From the NCBI GenBank assembly GCA_028345575.1, contig JAOMDR010000006.1, positions 1-55,453 of the forward strand: a stretch of DNA of 55,453 nt, given 5' to 3'. Position 1 is the stretch's first letter; every line of letters starts with the position of its first letter. Below the pieces are notes generated by a model. That model ran no database searches and was not told the DNA's origin. It saw only the letters and a program-made list of their open reading frames with translations. The DNA is from Candidatus Nitrosopelagicus sp. Lineage in GTDB: Archaea > Thermoproteota > Nitrososphaeria > Nitrososphaerales > Nitrosopumilaceae. The position numbers and the translations under genes are program-made. Below are positions 6,683 to 15,691 of this stretch, in pieces.

Positions 6683-8398
6683 ATGAATGACGAAGAAATA
6701 AAAGATGAGATTAGAAAATTTGCATTACAAAATGCTGCAGAACATGAAGGTCAAACAAGAGATAAAACAATTCTTGCAAAAATAATGGGAAATGTACCAG
6801 AGCTAAGACAAAAAGCAAAAGAGATATCACCAATAATTACTGAAATTGTTTCAGAAATAAATCAAATTCCACTTGAAGAACAGCAAAAGGAAATACAAGA
6901 AAAATATCCAGAGTTATTAGAGATAAAAAAAGAAAAACCACAAAAAGAAAGTCTTTTGCCAGCTTTAAAAAATATAGAAGGAAAAGAGATCATTACAAGA
7001 TTTCCTCCTGCACCAAATGGTTATCCACACATAGGTCATGCAAAGGCTGCAGTAATCAGTGAAGAATATGCAAAGATGCACGGTGGAAAAATGATCTTAA
7101 GGTTTGAAGATACAAATCCAGGAACTGAACGATTAGAATATTATGCTGCAATTAAAGTTGGAATGGATTGGTTGGGAATAAAATATGATAATGTAGAATA
7201 TGTTTCAGATAGTTTAGATGTACTTTACAAAAAAGCAGATCAAATTATAAAATCAAATGATGCGTATGTTTGTACATGTAGTCAAGATAGTATTAGTAAA
7301 GATAGACGGGAAATGATTGAATGTAGATGTACGAAACAAAGTTTAGAAGAAAATGAAAAACTATGGCACAAGATGTTTGATGAAAAAGGCTTCAAAGAAG
7401 GACAGGCATTATTGCGATTTAGAGGAAATATGCAATCTGGAAATACAACTATGCGAGATCCTGCACTATTCAGAATTAACACAAAAAGACATGCAAGACA
7501 GGAACAAAAATACAAAGTTTGGCCAACATATGATTTTGCAGGCATAATTTTTGACAGTATAAGCAATGTTTCACATGCCATGAGGTCAAAGGAGTTTGAA
7601 TTAAGAAAAGAGCTCCATCATACAATTTTAGATAAATTAGGAATGGAAAAATCTGAATTCATCTTTTTTGGCAGATTAGATTTGGAGGGAATGCCGGTAT
7701 CAAAGAGTGCATTAAAACCGTTAATTGAAAACGGTAAGGTTCCATGGTATGACGACCCAAGATTACCAACTCTTGAGGGATTACGAAGAAGAGGAATCAG
7801 ACCAGAAGCGGTAAAGAAATTTGTCTTGTCTTTGGGTTTAACAAAAAATGATACTGTTTCACCATTTGCAACGCTAGAGGCGTTTAACAAGAAAATCATT
7901 GATTCTGAGAGTGTTAGACTTCACATGGTTCGAAATCCAAAGGAACTGAAAATTACGAATCTTCCATCAAGTGAATTTCATTTACCAAATCACCCTACAG
8001 TTGATTTAGGAAAACGAACTGTCATTGTTGATGATTCAGTGATGATTGAAGGTGAGGATGCAAAAGATTTGAAGAATGGAGAATCTATTAGACTCTTAGG
8101 AATTGGAATTGTGAAGATTACAGATAGTTCAGAACTTACTGCAGAATTTATTTCAGAAAATGCTGAAAATATTGAAAAAAAAATACAATGGGTTGCAGGA
8201 GAACCAATAAAAATCAAAATTATAGTTCCTGATCAGTTATTTTTTGGTGAGAAATTTAATGATGATAGTCTAAAAGAAGTAGAAGGTTTTGTGGAACAGG
8301 CGTACTTAGAGTTAAAAGACGGTGATGAAATCCAATTCATAAGATTTGGTTATTGTAGAAAAGAATCAACACACCAAGTCATATTTACACACAAGTGA
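6683..8398 (+). CDS. gltX: Glutamyl-tRNA synthetase (archaeal, GlnRS-like)
   Basis: Class I synthetase charging tRNA-Glu (non-discriminating in most archaea, also loading tRNA-Gln for later amidation). Seen: an N-terminal helical extension (1-100), HIGH at 116-119 after PPAPNGYP, a CxC...CRC cysteine set at about 197-216 that may bind zinc, and KMSKS-type VSKS at 339-342. The beta-barrel anticodon domain at the C-terminus is the archaeal/eukaryotic type. Length of 571 is normal. Starts 1 nt after the regulator stop and is followed by an FAH-family gene after 6 nt. Confidence 0.95.
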   Translation: MNDEEIKDEIRKFALQNAAEHEGQTRDKTILAKIMGNVPELRQKAKEISPIITEIVSEINQIPLEEQQKEIQEKYPELLEIKKEKPQKESLLPALKNIEGKEIITRFPPAPNGYPHIGHAKAAVISEEYAKMHGGKMILRFEDTNPGTERLEYYAAIKVGMDWLGIKYDNVEYVSDSLDVLYKKADQIIKSNDAYVCTCSQDSISKDRREMIECRCTKQSLEENEKLWHKMFDEKGFKEGQALLRFRGNMQSGNTTMRDPALFRINTKRHARQEQKYKVWPTYDFAGIIFDSISNVSHAMRSKEFELRKELHHTILDKLGMEKSEFIFFGRLDLEGMPVSKSALKPLIENGKVPWYDDPRLPTLEGLRRRGIRPEAVKKFVLSLGLTKNDTVSPFATLEAFNKKIIDSESVRLHMVRNPKELKITNLPSSEFHLPNHPTVDLGKRTVIVDDSVMIEGEDAKDLKNGESIRLLGIGIVKITDSSELTAEFISENAENIEKKIQWVAGEPIKIKIIVPDQLFFGEKFNDDSLKEVEGFVEQAYLELKDGDEIQFIRFGYCRKESTHQVIFTHK

Positions 8399-8404
8399 GA
8401 AAAA

Positions 8405-9268
8405 ATGAAAATTGCAAGAGTAGTAAAATCAGGTAAAGAGACTTTTGGACTAGTTAAAGATGGAAAAATTGCCACAAAAGATGACATTACCCAATCAACT
8501 GGAATACCAATTCCAATGAATGTTAGAGATTTTTTGTTTGATGGTTGGTTTGAAGAAATTTTACCAAAGATTAGCGAAATTGAGTTTAAACATGAATTAT
8601 CAGAATTTGATGTTCTGGCACCAATTCCTAATCCTAACAAAATAATTTGCTTGGCATTTAATTACAAAGATCATGCAGAAGAACAAAAATTGACACCTCC
8701 TAAGGAACCAGCAATTGTAAACAAACCAAGAACCGCGCTTAATGGAACAAATTCAGAGATAGTTTGTCCAAATTTTGTCAAAGAGTTAGATTATGAAGTA
8801 GAACTTGCCTTAATAATCGGAAAAAAATGTAAGAATATTTCTGAAGAAGAGGCAATGGATAAAATTTTTGGATATATGATACTAAATGATGTATCAGCAA
8901 GAGACATTCAAGCCATGGATAAACAATTTACAAGAGCAAAGTCATTTGATACGTTTGCTCCATGTGGTCCATGGATTACAACAAAAGATGAGATTGATGA
9001 TCCTCAAAATCTCAAACTTTTAACAAAAGTTAATGGAACTATTAGACAAAATTCTACAACATCAAATATGTTCATAAAAATTCCATCAATAATATCCATA
9101 CTAAGTAAATCCATGACACTAGAACCAGGAGATATAATTTCTACCGGAACTGCTGCAGGAGTTGCATTGAACAATCCAAATATTCCATATCTAAAAGATG
9201 GGGATTTGATAGAGATGGAAATAGAAAAGTTGGGCTCAATTACAAATACAGTCAAATTTGTAGATTAG
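8405..9268 (+). CDS. Fumarylacetoacetate hydrolase-family enzyme
   Basis: 287 residues. N-terminal cap domain (about 1-75), then the FAH catalytic beta-fold with FNYKDHA at about 85, a metal-binding ELDYEVELALIIG stretch near 120, NDVSARDIQ near 163, and the C-terminal GDIISTGTAAGV motif. Family members are Mg-dependent C-C hydrolases, decarboxylases or isomerases of 2-oxo acids (oxaloacetate decarboxylase, 5-oxopent-3-ene tricarboxylate decarboxylase). Substrate cannot be assigned. Starts 6 nt after gltX. Ends convergent with and overlapping the GNAT gene by 4 nt. Confidence 0.88.
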   Translation: MKIARVVKSGKETFGLVKDGKIATKDDITQSTGIPIPMNVRDFLFDGWFEEILPKISEIEFKHELSEFDVLAPIPNPNKIICLAFNYKDHAEEQKLTPPKEPAIVNKPRTALNGTNSEIVCPNFVKELDYEVELALIIGKKCKNISEEEAMDKIFGYMILNDVSARDIQAMDKQFTRAKSFDTFAPCGPWITTKDEIDDPQNLKLLTKVNGTIRQNSTTSNMFIKIPSIISILSKSMTLEPGDIISTGTAAGVALNNPNIPYLKDGDLIEMEIEKLGSITNTVKFVD

Positions 9269-10074
9269 AGTTTTTTCTGCATTAAATAAAATGGAAATTT
9301 ATTTTCTAGATTTTTGATTTGTGGTAATGATTCAAGCTCAGTTAGTATTCTAATCTTTGAATAATTTTTTTCATATGCAAGATTTTGTACAAATTTTATC
9401 ATATTTTCAGGTTCGATGCCAGAAAGAATTTCTAAAATTATTGTATTTTCAAATGATTCAGACTCAGTGATTATACCTAAAGCGATTGTTTTGTTATTAA
9501 TTTTTTGGCAGAATATTTTATTTTCAGAGTTTAATTTGTTTATTCGTTCATTAGTTAATGGAATCCATCTCCAAGATTCAATAAAATGATGATTTTGTGT
9601 ATCTAGTTCTTTACATTCATCCAAACATGAATTGGACATATCAATATTCTGTTGAGAAATTTGTTTAGATTCTAAAGAATAGTAATTCCATTGGGAAATT
9701 ATTTCATATCCAAGTTTTTTAGCCAAGGTAAGAGAAGGAATATTTTCAGATGCAATGAGCATTCTAGATATTTCAAATTCTTGTGACTTTGCATTTATTT
9801 CAAAATGATTAATCATTTTTTCTGCTATGCCTTTTTTTCTAAAATCTTCACTCACACGAATTCCTTCAATCCAAATCATTTTTTCCATAGGATAAAATCC
9901 AGCATGTGCCATGGAAATAGGAATTTTTTCATTTTCAACGACAATTAGATTTCCTTCAGTAATCCAATTGTCCCATACCTCATGTATGTAATCACCCCAT
10001 GAGAATGTGTTTTTGCAAAAATTCAAGACATCTTTTTTATCAGAAATTTGAGCTAGTCGAGGAGGATTATCCAT
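9265..10074 (-). CDS. GNAT-family N-acetyltransferase
   Basis: 269 residues. The N-terminal half has the GNAT acetyl-CoA signature (RVSEDFRKKGIAEKMINHF, about 75-93), followed by SLTLAKKLGYE, the usual beta5-beta6 region. The C-terminal half (about 150-269) is a second domain without recognisable motif, possibly a degenerate GNAT fold as in tandem acetyltransferases. Substrate unknown. Start ATG 10074, divergent from the Rieske gene at 10117. Confidence 0.8.
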   Translation of the reverse strand: MDNPPRLAQISDKKDVLNFCKNTFSWGDYIHEVWDNWITEGNLIVVENEKIPISMAHAGFYPMEKMIWIEGIRVSEDFRKKGIAEKMINHFEINAKSQEFEISRMLIASENIPSLTLAKKLGYEIISQWNYYSLESKQISQQNIDMSNSCLDECKELDTQNHHFIESWRWIPLTNERINKLNSENKIFCQKINNKTIALGIITESESFENTIILEILSGIEPENMIKFVQNLAYEKNYSKIRILTELESLPQIKNLENKFPFYLMQKKL

Positions 10075-10116
10075 AAAATAAGAAAAATTATTAAGAATAT
10101 AAAATCGATTTAGTTC

Positions 10117-10425
10117 ATGGGACGAATAATTGCGTGTAAATCATCAGAGTTAGAATCTGGAAAAATGAAAAAAGTTTCTGTAGATAGTAAAGAGATTCTA
10201 ATTGCAAATGTAAATGGAAATTATTTTGCATGTGATGATACATGTACACACTCAGGTGCAAGTTTATCAGAAGGAAAATTAGAAAATTCAACAGTTACGT
10301 GCGGATGGCACGCAGCGGAATTTAATTGCGAGACAGGTAAAATGGAAAAATTTCCTGCAAAAATTAACGATTTAAACTCATATACAGTGGTAATAGAATC
10401 AGAAGATGTATTCATAGAGATTTGA
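10117..10425 (+). CDS. Rieske-type [2Fe-2S] ferredoxin
   Basis: 102-residue cytosolic single-domain protein. Seen: cluster-binding CTHSGASLSEG (Cys-x-His, about 44-46) and CGWHAAEFNCETG (Cys-x2-His, about 63-66), the two-Cys two-His set of Rieske clusters. It resembles ferredoxin subunits of dioxygenases and NirD, but no partner oxygenase lies nearby. Starts at ATG 10117 in the short divergent region with the GNAT gene and is followed after 3 nt by the UPF0147 gene. Confidence 0.92.
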   Translation: MGRIIACKSSELESGKMKKVSVDSKEILIANVNGNYFACDDTCTHSGASLSEGKLENSTVTCGWHAAEFNCETGKMEKFPAKINDLNSYTVVIESEDVFIEI

Positions 10426-10428
10426 GAG

Positions 10429-10692
10429 ATGAGCGAAGAAAATAAACAAGCAATGGAGAGTGCAATTCAAACACTCAATCAACTAGCAACTAGCCATTCT
10501 ACACCAAAAAATTTCAAGAAAACAATTTCAGACTTGATTATAGAGTTACAGACAGAAGAATATTCAATATCAGTAAGAGCAGCCAATGCAATTAGTAGTT
10601 TAGATGATATCACACAAGACCCAAATGTACCCTCATTTGTGAGAACCACATTATGGCAAGCAGTATCAGTTTTAGAGAGCATAAGAGAATAA
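10429..10692 (+). CDS. UPF0147 family protein
   Basis: 87-residue all-helical protein matching the archaeal UPF0147 family in length and pattern (TLNQLATSHSTPKNFKK, then SISVRAANAISSLDDITQDPN and SFVRTTLW). Function unknown in all members. Co-directional and 3 nt after the Rieske gene, so probably co-transcribed. Confidence 0.85.
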   Translation: MSEENKQAMESAIQTLNQLATSHSTPKNFKKTISDLIIELQTEEYSISVRAANAISSLDDITQDPNVPSFVRTTLWQAVSVLESIRE

Positions 10693-10717
10693 ATTCCCTT
10701 AAAACTTTAGCAGTACA

Positions 10718-11479
10718 ATGAAAATTGAAGAATATCTGTCTACATTACCAAAATCTATCATATCAGGTGAAGAAATTCAAATTCCTCCAGATACAATAAG
10801 AGAAATTTTCAGATTTACAAATTTAGAAAAAAATGATACATTCTATCACCTAGGATGTGGGGATGGAACAAGTCTTGCAATTGCAAGACAAGAATTTAAT
10901 GTGAAAAATGCTATTGGAATAGATAATTCAGAGAAAATGATTACTGCCGCAAAGAAAATGATTGGTGAAAAAAATATTTCCAATATCAAAGTAATTGAAC
11001 AAGATGTACGTAAAGCAGAGTTTAATGATGCAGATGTAATTTTATGTTGGTTTATGGATGCAGAAATTTTAGAAGATTTAATTGAGAAATTTAAAAAATT
11101 AAAAAGTAATGTTAGAATAATTACAATTTGGGCTCCATTACCAGGATGTTTACCACAAAAAGTTGATTTTCCATACATCATGAATGAAACTCCATTTAAT
11201 GAAACAGATGATTTGAAAAAGCAATTGATGGCAGTATTTGATACAGAATGTATTGGATTTGTAACTGCATGGGAATATGCAGAACGATACACAAAGTCAA
11301 TAGGTCGAGATAATCCAGAAAATGATAGATTTCTTGTTATAATTCAAGCATTAACAATTTGGATAAATGCAAAGAATCTTGGAGTTGCCTGCGGAGAAGA
11401 AATACCAGTTTCAATCAAATCATACATTGCAATTCTTAAGGAATATTTTGGAATTGAAGTTGAGCACTTGTTAAAATAA
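10718..11479 (+). CDS. Class I SAM-dependent methyltransferase, unknown substrate
   Basis: 253 residues. SAM-binding motif I LGCGDGTSLAIA near residues 45-56, motif II IGIDNSEKM near 68, motif III IEQDVRKAEF near 94, then DVILCWFMD at motif IV. The N-terminal lead (PPDTIREIF) and motif order resemble the small archaeal methyltransferases related to protein lysine methyltransferases, but the substrate is not assignable. A C-terminal helical extension (about 180-253) is extra. Confidence 0.8.
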   Translation: MKIEEYLSTLPKSIISGEEIQIPPDTIREIFRFTNLEKNDTFYHLGCGDGTSLAIARQEFNVKNAIGIDNSEKMITAAKKMIGEKNISNIKVIEQDVRKAEFNDADVILCWFMDAEILEDLIEKFKKLKSNVRIITIWAPLPGCLPQKVDFPYIMNETPFNETDDLKKQLMAVFDTECIGFVTAWEYAERYTKSIGRDNPENDRFLVIIQALTIWINAKNLGVACGEEIPVSIKSYIAILKEYFGIEVEHLLK

Positions 11480-11490
11480 TCAAGTCAACC

Positions 11491-11497
11491 TTTTATT
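11491..11497 (+). promoter_or_regulatory. Candidate TATA box for a leaderless transcript
   Basis: TTTTATT centred about 24 nt before the ATG at 11518. This spacing fits an archaeal leaderless mRNA whose transcription start is at the start codon. No Shine-Dalgarno is seen in front of that ATG. Confidence 0.4.
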
Positions 11498-11517
11498 TCC
11501 AAAAATCAACCAATAGT

Positions 11518-11865
11518 ATGGAAGAGAGAATAAACATCAATGTTTCTGCAACAGAATATGATAAAACTAGCAAGGAAATCAAAAGAGTACTAGGCAGAAT
11601 GGAAGAAATGGTTCACGGCCAAGAAGATTTCTTGATAACTGATTCTGAGTTTGCATTTGGTTGGCACTTCTTTGTAGCTTCTGTGAACAGAGAGATGGTC
11701 ATTAAACTCGCAGATATGATGGGAGATGAATTTAACAAATACAAAGGAAAAGGATTAGATAAAAAATTCATTTCATTATTGTCTGAAAAAATGGATGGAA
11801 AAGATGTGAAAATAAAATTTGCTTTAAAAGAAGAAATGGAATCAAGCAAATTTGGAATATTTTAA
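11518..11865 (+). CDS. Conserved small protein, unknown (115 aa)
   Basis: Soluble alpha/beta protein: two helices at about 12-35 (YDKTSKEIKRVLGRMEEMVHG), a central strand pair (FGWHFFVASVN), another helix (MVIKLADMMGDEFNKYKG) and a C-terminal strand. No Cys pairs, signal or membrane segment. I do not recognise a named family. The start is supported by a TATA-like box 24 nt upstream. The next feature is tRNA-His on the other strand. Confidence 0.7.
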   Translation: MEERININVSATEYDKTSKEIKRVLGRMEEMVHGQEDFLITDSEFAFGWHFFVASVNREMVIKLADMMGDEFNKYKGKGLDKKFISLLSEKMDGKDVKIKFALKEEMESSKFGIF

Positions 11866-11874
11866 AAATTAAGG

Positions 11875-11947
11875 GGCCTCTGGGGGGAATCGAACACCCA
11901 TCCGGGGATCCACAATCCCCTATCCTAGCCATTGGACGACAGAGGCC
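11875..11947 (-). tRNA. tRNA-His(GTG)
   Basis: Cloverleaf read on the minus strand: G(-1) encoded, acceptor GCCTCTG/CAGAGGC, anticodon stem GGGGA/TCCCC with loop TTGTGGA (anticodon GTG), T-loop TTCGATT, discriminator C73 opposite G(-1), as expected for tRNA-His. CCA is not encoded. Oddity: the T stem GGGTG/CCCCC contains a T52-C62 mismatch. No intron. Confidence 0.93.
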
Positions 11948-12006
11948 ACAAAGAAACTAATTTTTTTTGTTGTATTAATCTTATAGCTCACATGTGTTAA
12001 TTGCGA

Positions 12007-13080
12007 CTATTTTTTGAATTTTCGCTTTATGCGTTTCAGTTTTGACGAACCAAATGGTAAAATTCTATATTGCTTAGTCCATCTAAATGTGATAATTGAT
12101 GAAAGAGCTGTAGCAAATATTAATACAGGAATTACCCATACGTAAGAAAATTCAAGATCTGGAATTCCAAATATAGTTGCAAGTGTATTAGGTACTAGAA
12201 CAGCAGTAGCGGCTACAGTTAACCAAACTATCAATTTGGTTAATTGATTTGTAGATTCTGTTTGAATTACAGTAATGCCGGTAGAAATAATTTCCATTAC
12301 ATTTTCTGCCATCTGAATTTGTCTATCTAGAGTTGCAAGAACAACTTCGAATTTTTCTAATATATCATCATCGTCAGTTAACATATCAGGATCACCATAC
12401 TTTAGATTTCTTACAGTGTCATGAGTTGCCCAAACAGCATTAAGAAAAGACAAAAGTGATCTTTTCATATTAGATAGTTCAGTAGACAAATCTCGATGTA
12501 TCTGACGAGAACCTGCAAGATCAATTTCAATTTGTTCTGCACGCTCTATTATTGTTCTAAGAGCAGAGAAATTTGTTTCACTAACCTCATCAAGTAATCT
12601 AAAGAGTAGCATTGTTTGTCTATCAGCCCAATTCTCTGGAGTTTGTGGGAGCTTTCTCATTAGAGAGCTAGAATAATTATATAATTTTGTAATTTTTCCA
12701 CCATAGTCATCATGTATTGTAACAATTAGATCCTTTTTTATGAAAATTAAACATGGTGAAGTTTGTGTTCTATTTTCACCAGTAAAGATGAAAGGAACCA
12801 TGATTCCCAGAGTGTCACCAACGTCTTCATATTCAGTTAGATAACCAGAAAGTAATGTACTAGAATCCATATTGATATTTAATTTCTCAAGAATTTTTGG
12901 AGTTTCACTAGCTATATCATCAACTACACATTCGATCCAAGTTAAATTACCAATAGAAACATGTTGTGTTGCTTCATCTAAACTGGTACTTTCTTTTTTG
13001 AATGGAACTCCTTGCTCCTCAATTCCTGCAATACTTACTGTCTTTAGCATGGCAAAAACACTTTTTTCATCTATATACAC
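12007..13080 (-). CDS. CorA-like divalent cation transporter without GMN motif
   Basis: 357 residues. A large cytosolic alpha/beta plus long-helix domain (1-295) and two C-terminal membrane segments (about 297-317 and 325-345) with a basic tail, the CorA/MIT layout. The first membrane helix ends TIFGIPDLEF where CorA has (Y)GMN. The GMN selectivity loop is thus replaced by GIP. Such variants may move other ions or be regulated differently. Downstream in the same direction of a secreted CARDB-like protein, 15 nt apart, so probably co-transcribed. Confidence 0.82.
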   Translation of the reverse strand: MYIDEKSVFAMLKTVSIAGIEEQGVPFKKESTSLDEATQHVSIGNLTWIECVVDDIASETPKILEKLNINMDSSTLLSGYLTEYEDVGDTLGIMVPFIFTGENRTQTSPCLIFIKKDLIVTIHDDYGGKITKLYNYSSSLMRKLPQTPENWADRQTMLLFRLLDEVSETNFSALRTIIERAEQIEIDLAGSRQIHRDLSTELSNMKRSLLSFLNAVWATHDTVRNLKYGDPDMLTDDDDILEKFEVVLATLDRQIQMAENVMEIISTGITVIQTESTNQLTKLIVWLTVAATAVLVPNTLATIFGIPDLEFSYVWVIPVLIFATALSSIITFRWTKQYRILPFGSSKLKRIKRKFKK

Positions 13081-13095
13081 TTTTTTTTCTGTATA

Positions 13096-14034
13096 TTATT
13101 CAGAAGATTCTTTCTTTTTATTTTGTGAACGACGAATAATTAGAGACAGTATAGCACCTGCAGGAATACCAACTATAGTACCTATACTCACATAAGGTGC
13201 AATAAAGAAATCTCCAATCCAAATTCCACCATCATTTGTTAATTCCATGAATGTTTTTGGTCTCAATAATAGAGGCATTGATTGTGTGGAAGTATTAGTC
13301 TCTCCTAGATCATCAGTATATGTTAATACAACTTTAACAGGAATTGTATATTCTGTTGTAACATTTTCAACAGGAGTAATTAATTCTGCAGAAATTGTAT
13401 AAGGAGTTTGTTTTTCCAATGATGATAATTTGTAAAAAGTATCACCTCTGAATTCAATGTCAGGTGCAATTATTTCCAGAGTGATATTTTCAAGATCAAT
13501 ATCTTGTGAAGTTATGGTAGCTTGTATTGAAAATTCTGATTCTGTAAATATAGATTCAGGAGTTATGGTTTCTATAATTATTTGAGGTCTGTTTTGCACC
13601 TCAATTGGTATTGCAAAATTCATTTCAGTTAGAGGCATTGGATCAACATTATTGCTCAATAGTATTTGGGAATAATCAATATTGATGAAATGTGTTCCTT
13701 CAGTAGCATTTTCATGAACAATATAATCAAGCGTAGTACCAAATGAGCTAGACGATGTCAATTCATCAATTTGTATATTTTCTTGTGTTACTGGTACAAA
13801 TGCATCATCAGGATTTGTTAGTTTCAGAATAATATCTTGTTTACTTTCCCAACCATTATTTTGTATCAAAAATGAAATGGAAAATATTCTATCAATCAAT
13901 ACAGAATCAGGATAAATAATTTGTATTTCCATTCCACCATCTGGAGATAATGTTGTAGTTTCAGAATAAGCATGTCCAGAATTTGCAAAAAATAGAAGAG
14001 GAAATAATGAAAAAATCACTAGGTTTTTTTTCAT
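13096..14034 (-). CDS. Membrane-anchored extracellular protein with CARDB-like domains
   Basis: 312 residues: signal peptide at 1-24 (hydrophobic, then GHAYS), two immunoglobulin-like beta domains at about 30-145 and 150-255 (FSISFLIQNNGWESKQDIILKL-type pattern typical of CARDB/NEW3 surface domains), and one C-terminal membrane helix (about 280-300) followed by RRSQNKKK. Predicted outside the cell with a short cytosolic tail. Upstream of the CorA-like gene by 15 nt, so the two may work together at the membrane. Function unknown. Confidence 0.75.
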   Translation of the reverse strand: MKKNLVIFSLFPLLFFANSGHAYSETTTLSPDGGMEIQIIYPDSVLIDRIFSISFLIQNNGWESKQDIILKLTNPDDAFVPVTQENIQIDELTSSSSFGTTLDYIVHENATEGTHFINIDYSQILLSNNVDPMPLTEMNFAIPIEVQNRPQIIIETITPESIFTESEFSIQATITSQDIDLENITLEIIAPDIEFRGDTFYKLSSLEKQTPYTISAELITPVENVTTEYTIPVKVVLTYTDDLGETNTSTQSMPLLLRPKTFMELTNDGGIWIGDFFIAPYVSIGTIVGIPAGAILSLIIRRSQNKKKESSE

Positions 14035-14127
14035 GATCGTATAAAGTGGAGATCAAAATAAAGTTTCAGTAGTAAATCGTTAATTAAAAAATGTATAACT
14101 TAAGTAAAACAATTATAAAATAATCTC

Positions 14128-15147
14128 ATGAGTTGTTCAGGCGAAATTGTAGATAAAGATGAACAATTAATACAGATTAAACCAAATATTTCTCAACAAT
14201 TAAAAAAAGCAAAATATGGTGTGGCTGATCATTCAACTGTCGAGATATGTCATTGGACAAAAAAATCATTTAGAAATGAAGGTAGTTGCTATAAACATAA
14301 ATTTTATGGAATAAGCACACACAGATGCATGGAATTTTCCCCTGCAGGAATGCATTGTGAAAATAGATGTGTGTATTGTTGGAGACCAATGGAATTTTAT
14401 GATTCATTGAAAATGGATGAAGAAAAAGTTGCCGAACCAAAAGACATTATGACAAAATTAATGGAGGAACGAAGAAAACTAATCGTAGGGCATTTTGGAG
14501 ATCCTAGTCAAGATAAACAAAAAATTGAAGAATCACTTACTCCTAGTCACTATGCAATATCACTATCTGGTGAACCAACTATGTATCCAAAATTACCTGA
14601 TTTGATAAAATATCTAAAATCGTTGGAGGCCACAAAATCAATATTCCTAGTAACAAATGGTCAGGAACCAGAAATGATTCAGAGACTTGCAGATGAGAAT
14701 GCATTACCAACTCAACTTTATCTTTCAACAAATGCATCAGATTATGATACATTTCTTAAGATTAACAGACCCAAGTATGATGACTCATGGGAAAGATGGA
14801 ACAAAACTTTAGAGATGCTTGCAGATTTAGATACAAGAACAGTACTACGCGTTACGTTAATCAGAAATTGGAATGATTCTAAAAAAATGATATCTGGTTT
14901 TAAATCAATATTTGAAAAATCAAATGCACATTTTGTAGAGTTAAAATCCTATATGCATATTGGACGTTCAACTAATCGTTTAGAATATGAAAATATGGTT
15001 GAAATGAATGATGTGAGAAAGTTTTCAGAACAAATAGCAGATAAATCAGATAGATTTGATATAATGGATGAAAGTGAAATATCAAAAATAGTAGTGTTAC
15101 AAAATAAAAAAAGATTTACAGACCGCTATCTAACTGCGTATGCATGA
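14128..15147 (+). CDS. taw1: 4-demethylwyosine synthase (Taw1/TYW1), radical SAM
   Basis: Makes the tricyclic wyosine base at G37 of tRNA-Phe from m1G and pyruvate. Seen: CENRCVYCW (CX3CX2C cluster motif) at about residues 77-84, a second conserved ISTHRCMEFSPAG segment just before it, and SLSGEPTMYP (the GGE-like SAM motif) near 150. Length of 339 is normal for archaeal Taw1. Its 3' end overlaps the convergent XTPase gene by 32 nt. Preceded by a 93-nt divergent intergenic region. Confidence 0.94.
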   Translation: MSCSGEIVDKDEQLIQIKPNISQQLKKAKYGVADHSTVEICHWTKKSFRNEGSCYKHKFYGISTHRCMEFSPAGMHCENRCVYCWRPMEFYDSLKMDEEKVAEPKDIMTKLMEERRKLIVGHFGDPSQDKQKIEESLTPSHYAISLSGEPTMYPKLPDLIKYLKSLEATKSIFLVTNGQEPEMIQRLADENALPTQLYLSTNASDYDTFLKINRPKYDDSWERWNKTLEMLADLDTRTVLRVTLIRNWNDSKKMISGFKSIFEKSNAHFVELKSYMHIGRSTNRLEYENMVEMNDVRKFSEQIADKSDRFDIMDESEISKIVVLQNKKRFTDRYLTAYA

Positions 15148-15691
15148 ACCAATCTGAGAATTTTTTTAGAGATGCAGAACGATGAGAAAATTTATCTTTA
15201 TCTGAAACATTTGCGTATGTTTTTGATTCTCCATCAGGAATAAATATTGGATCATAACCCCAACCACCGTCTTCAATGGATAGTGAAATTTTTCCAAGGA
15301 TACTAGATTCAAACAATTGAACATCATCATCTCCGTTACAATAAGCAATAATTGCTACAAATTTTGCAGTTCTTAATTCAATTTTTTCTAATAAACTCAT
15401 GATTCCTTTATTCCCAATTGTGTCATAAACATAAGATGAGTATGGACCAGGAAACCCGTCAAGTGAATCAATGAAGAGACCATCATCTTCAATAATTACA
15501 GGTTTTTGAACTTTAGAATATGCATCCAATGCTTTTCGTTTTGCGATTTCACAAAGAGAATTAGACTGAATTTCTTCAAGTGTTGTTTTAAACAGACTAA
15601 TCTCTAATCCTAAATTAGATAGAATTCTTTCTGCTTCTGTGAATTTATGATTATTTGATGATACAAAAAATAATTCAGACGACTGTCGCAT
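15116..15691 (-). CDS. rdgB: XTP/dITP diphosphatase (HAM1/RdgB family)
   Basis: Cleans non-canonical purine NTPs from the pool. Seen: FFVSSNNHKFTEAERIL (substrate-binding SxNxxK motif) at the N-terminus, VIIEDDGLFIDSLDGFPGPYS at about 60-80 and GWGYDPIFIPDG near 150, all hallmark HAM1 motifs. The start is taken at ATG 15691, preceded by GAGGT; ATG 15709 would add six residues. Overlaps the end of bud32 upstream (by 17 nt) and the convergent taw1 end. Confidence 0.93.
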   Translation of the reverse strand: MRQSSELFFVSSNNHKFTEAERILSNLGLEISLFKTTLEEIQSNSLCEIAKRKALDAYSKVQKPVIIEDDGLFIDSLDGFPGPYSSYVYDTIGNKGIMSLLEKIELRTAKFVAIIAYCNGDDDVQLFESSILGKISLSIEDGGWGYDPIFIPDGESKTYANVSDKDKFSHRSASLKKFSDWFMHTQLDSGL

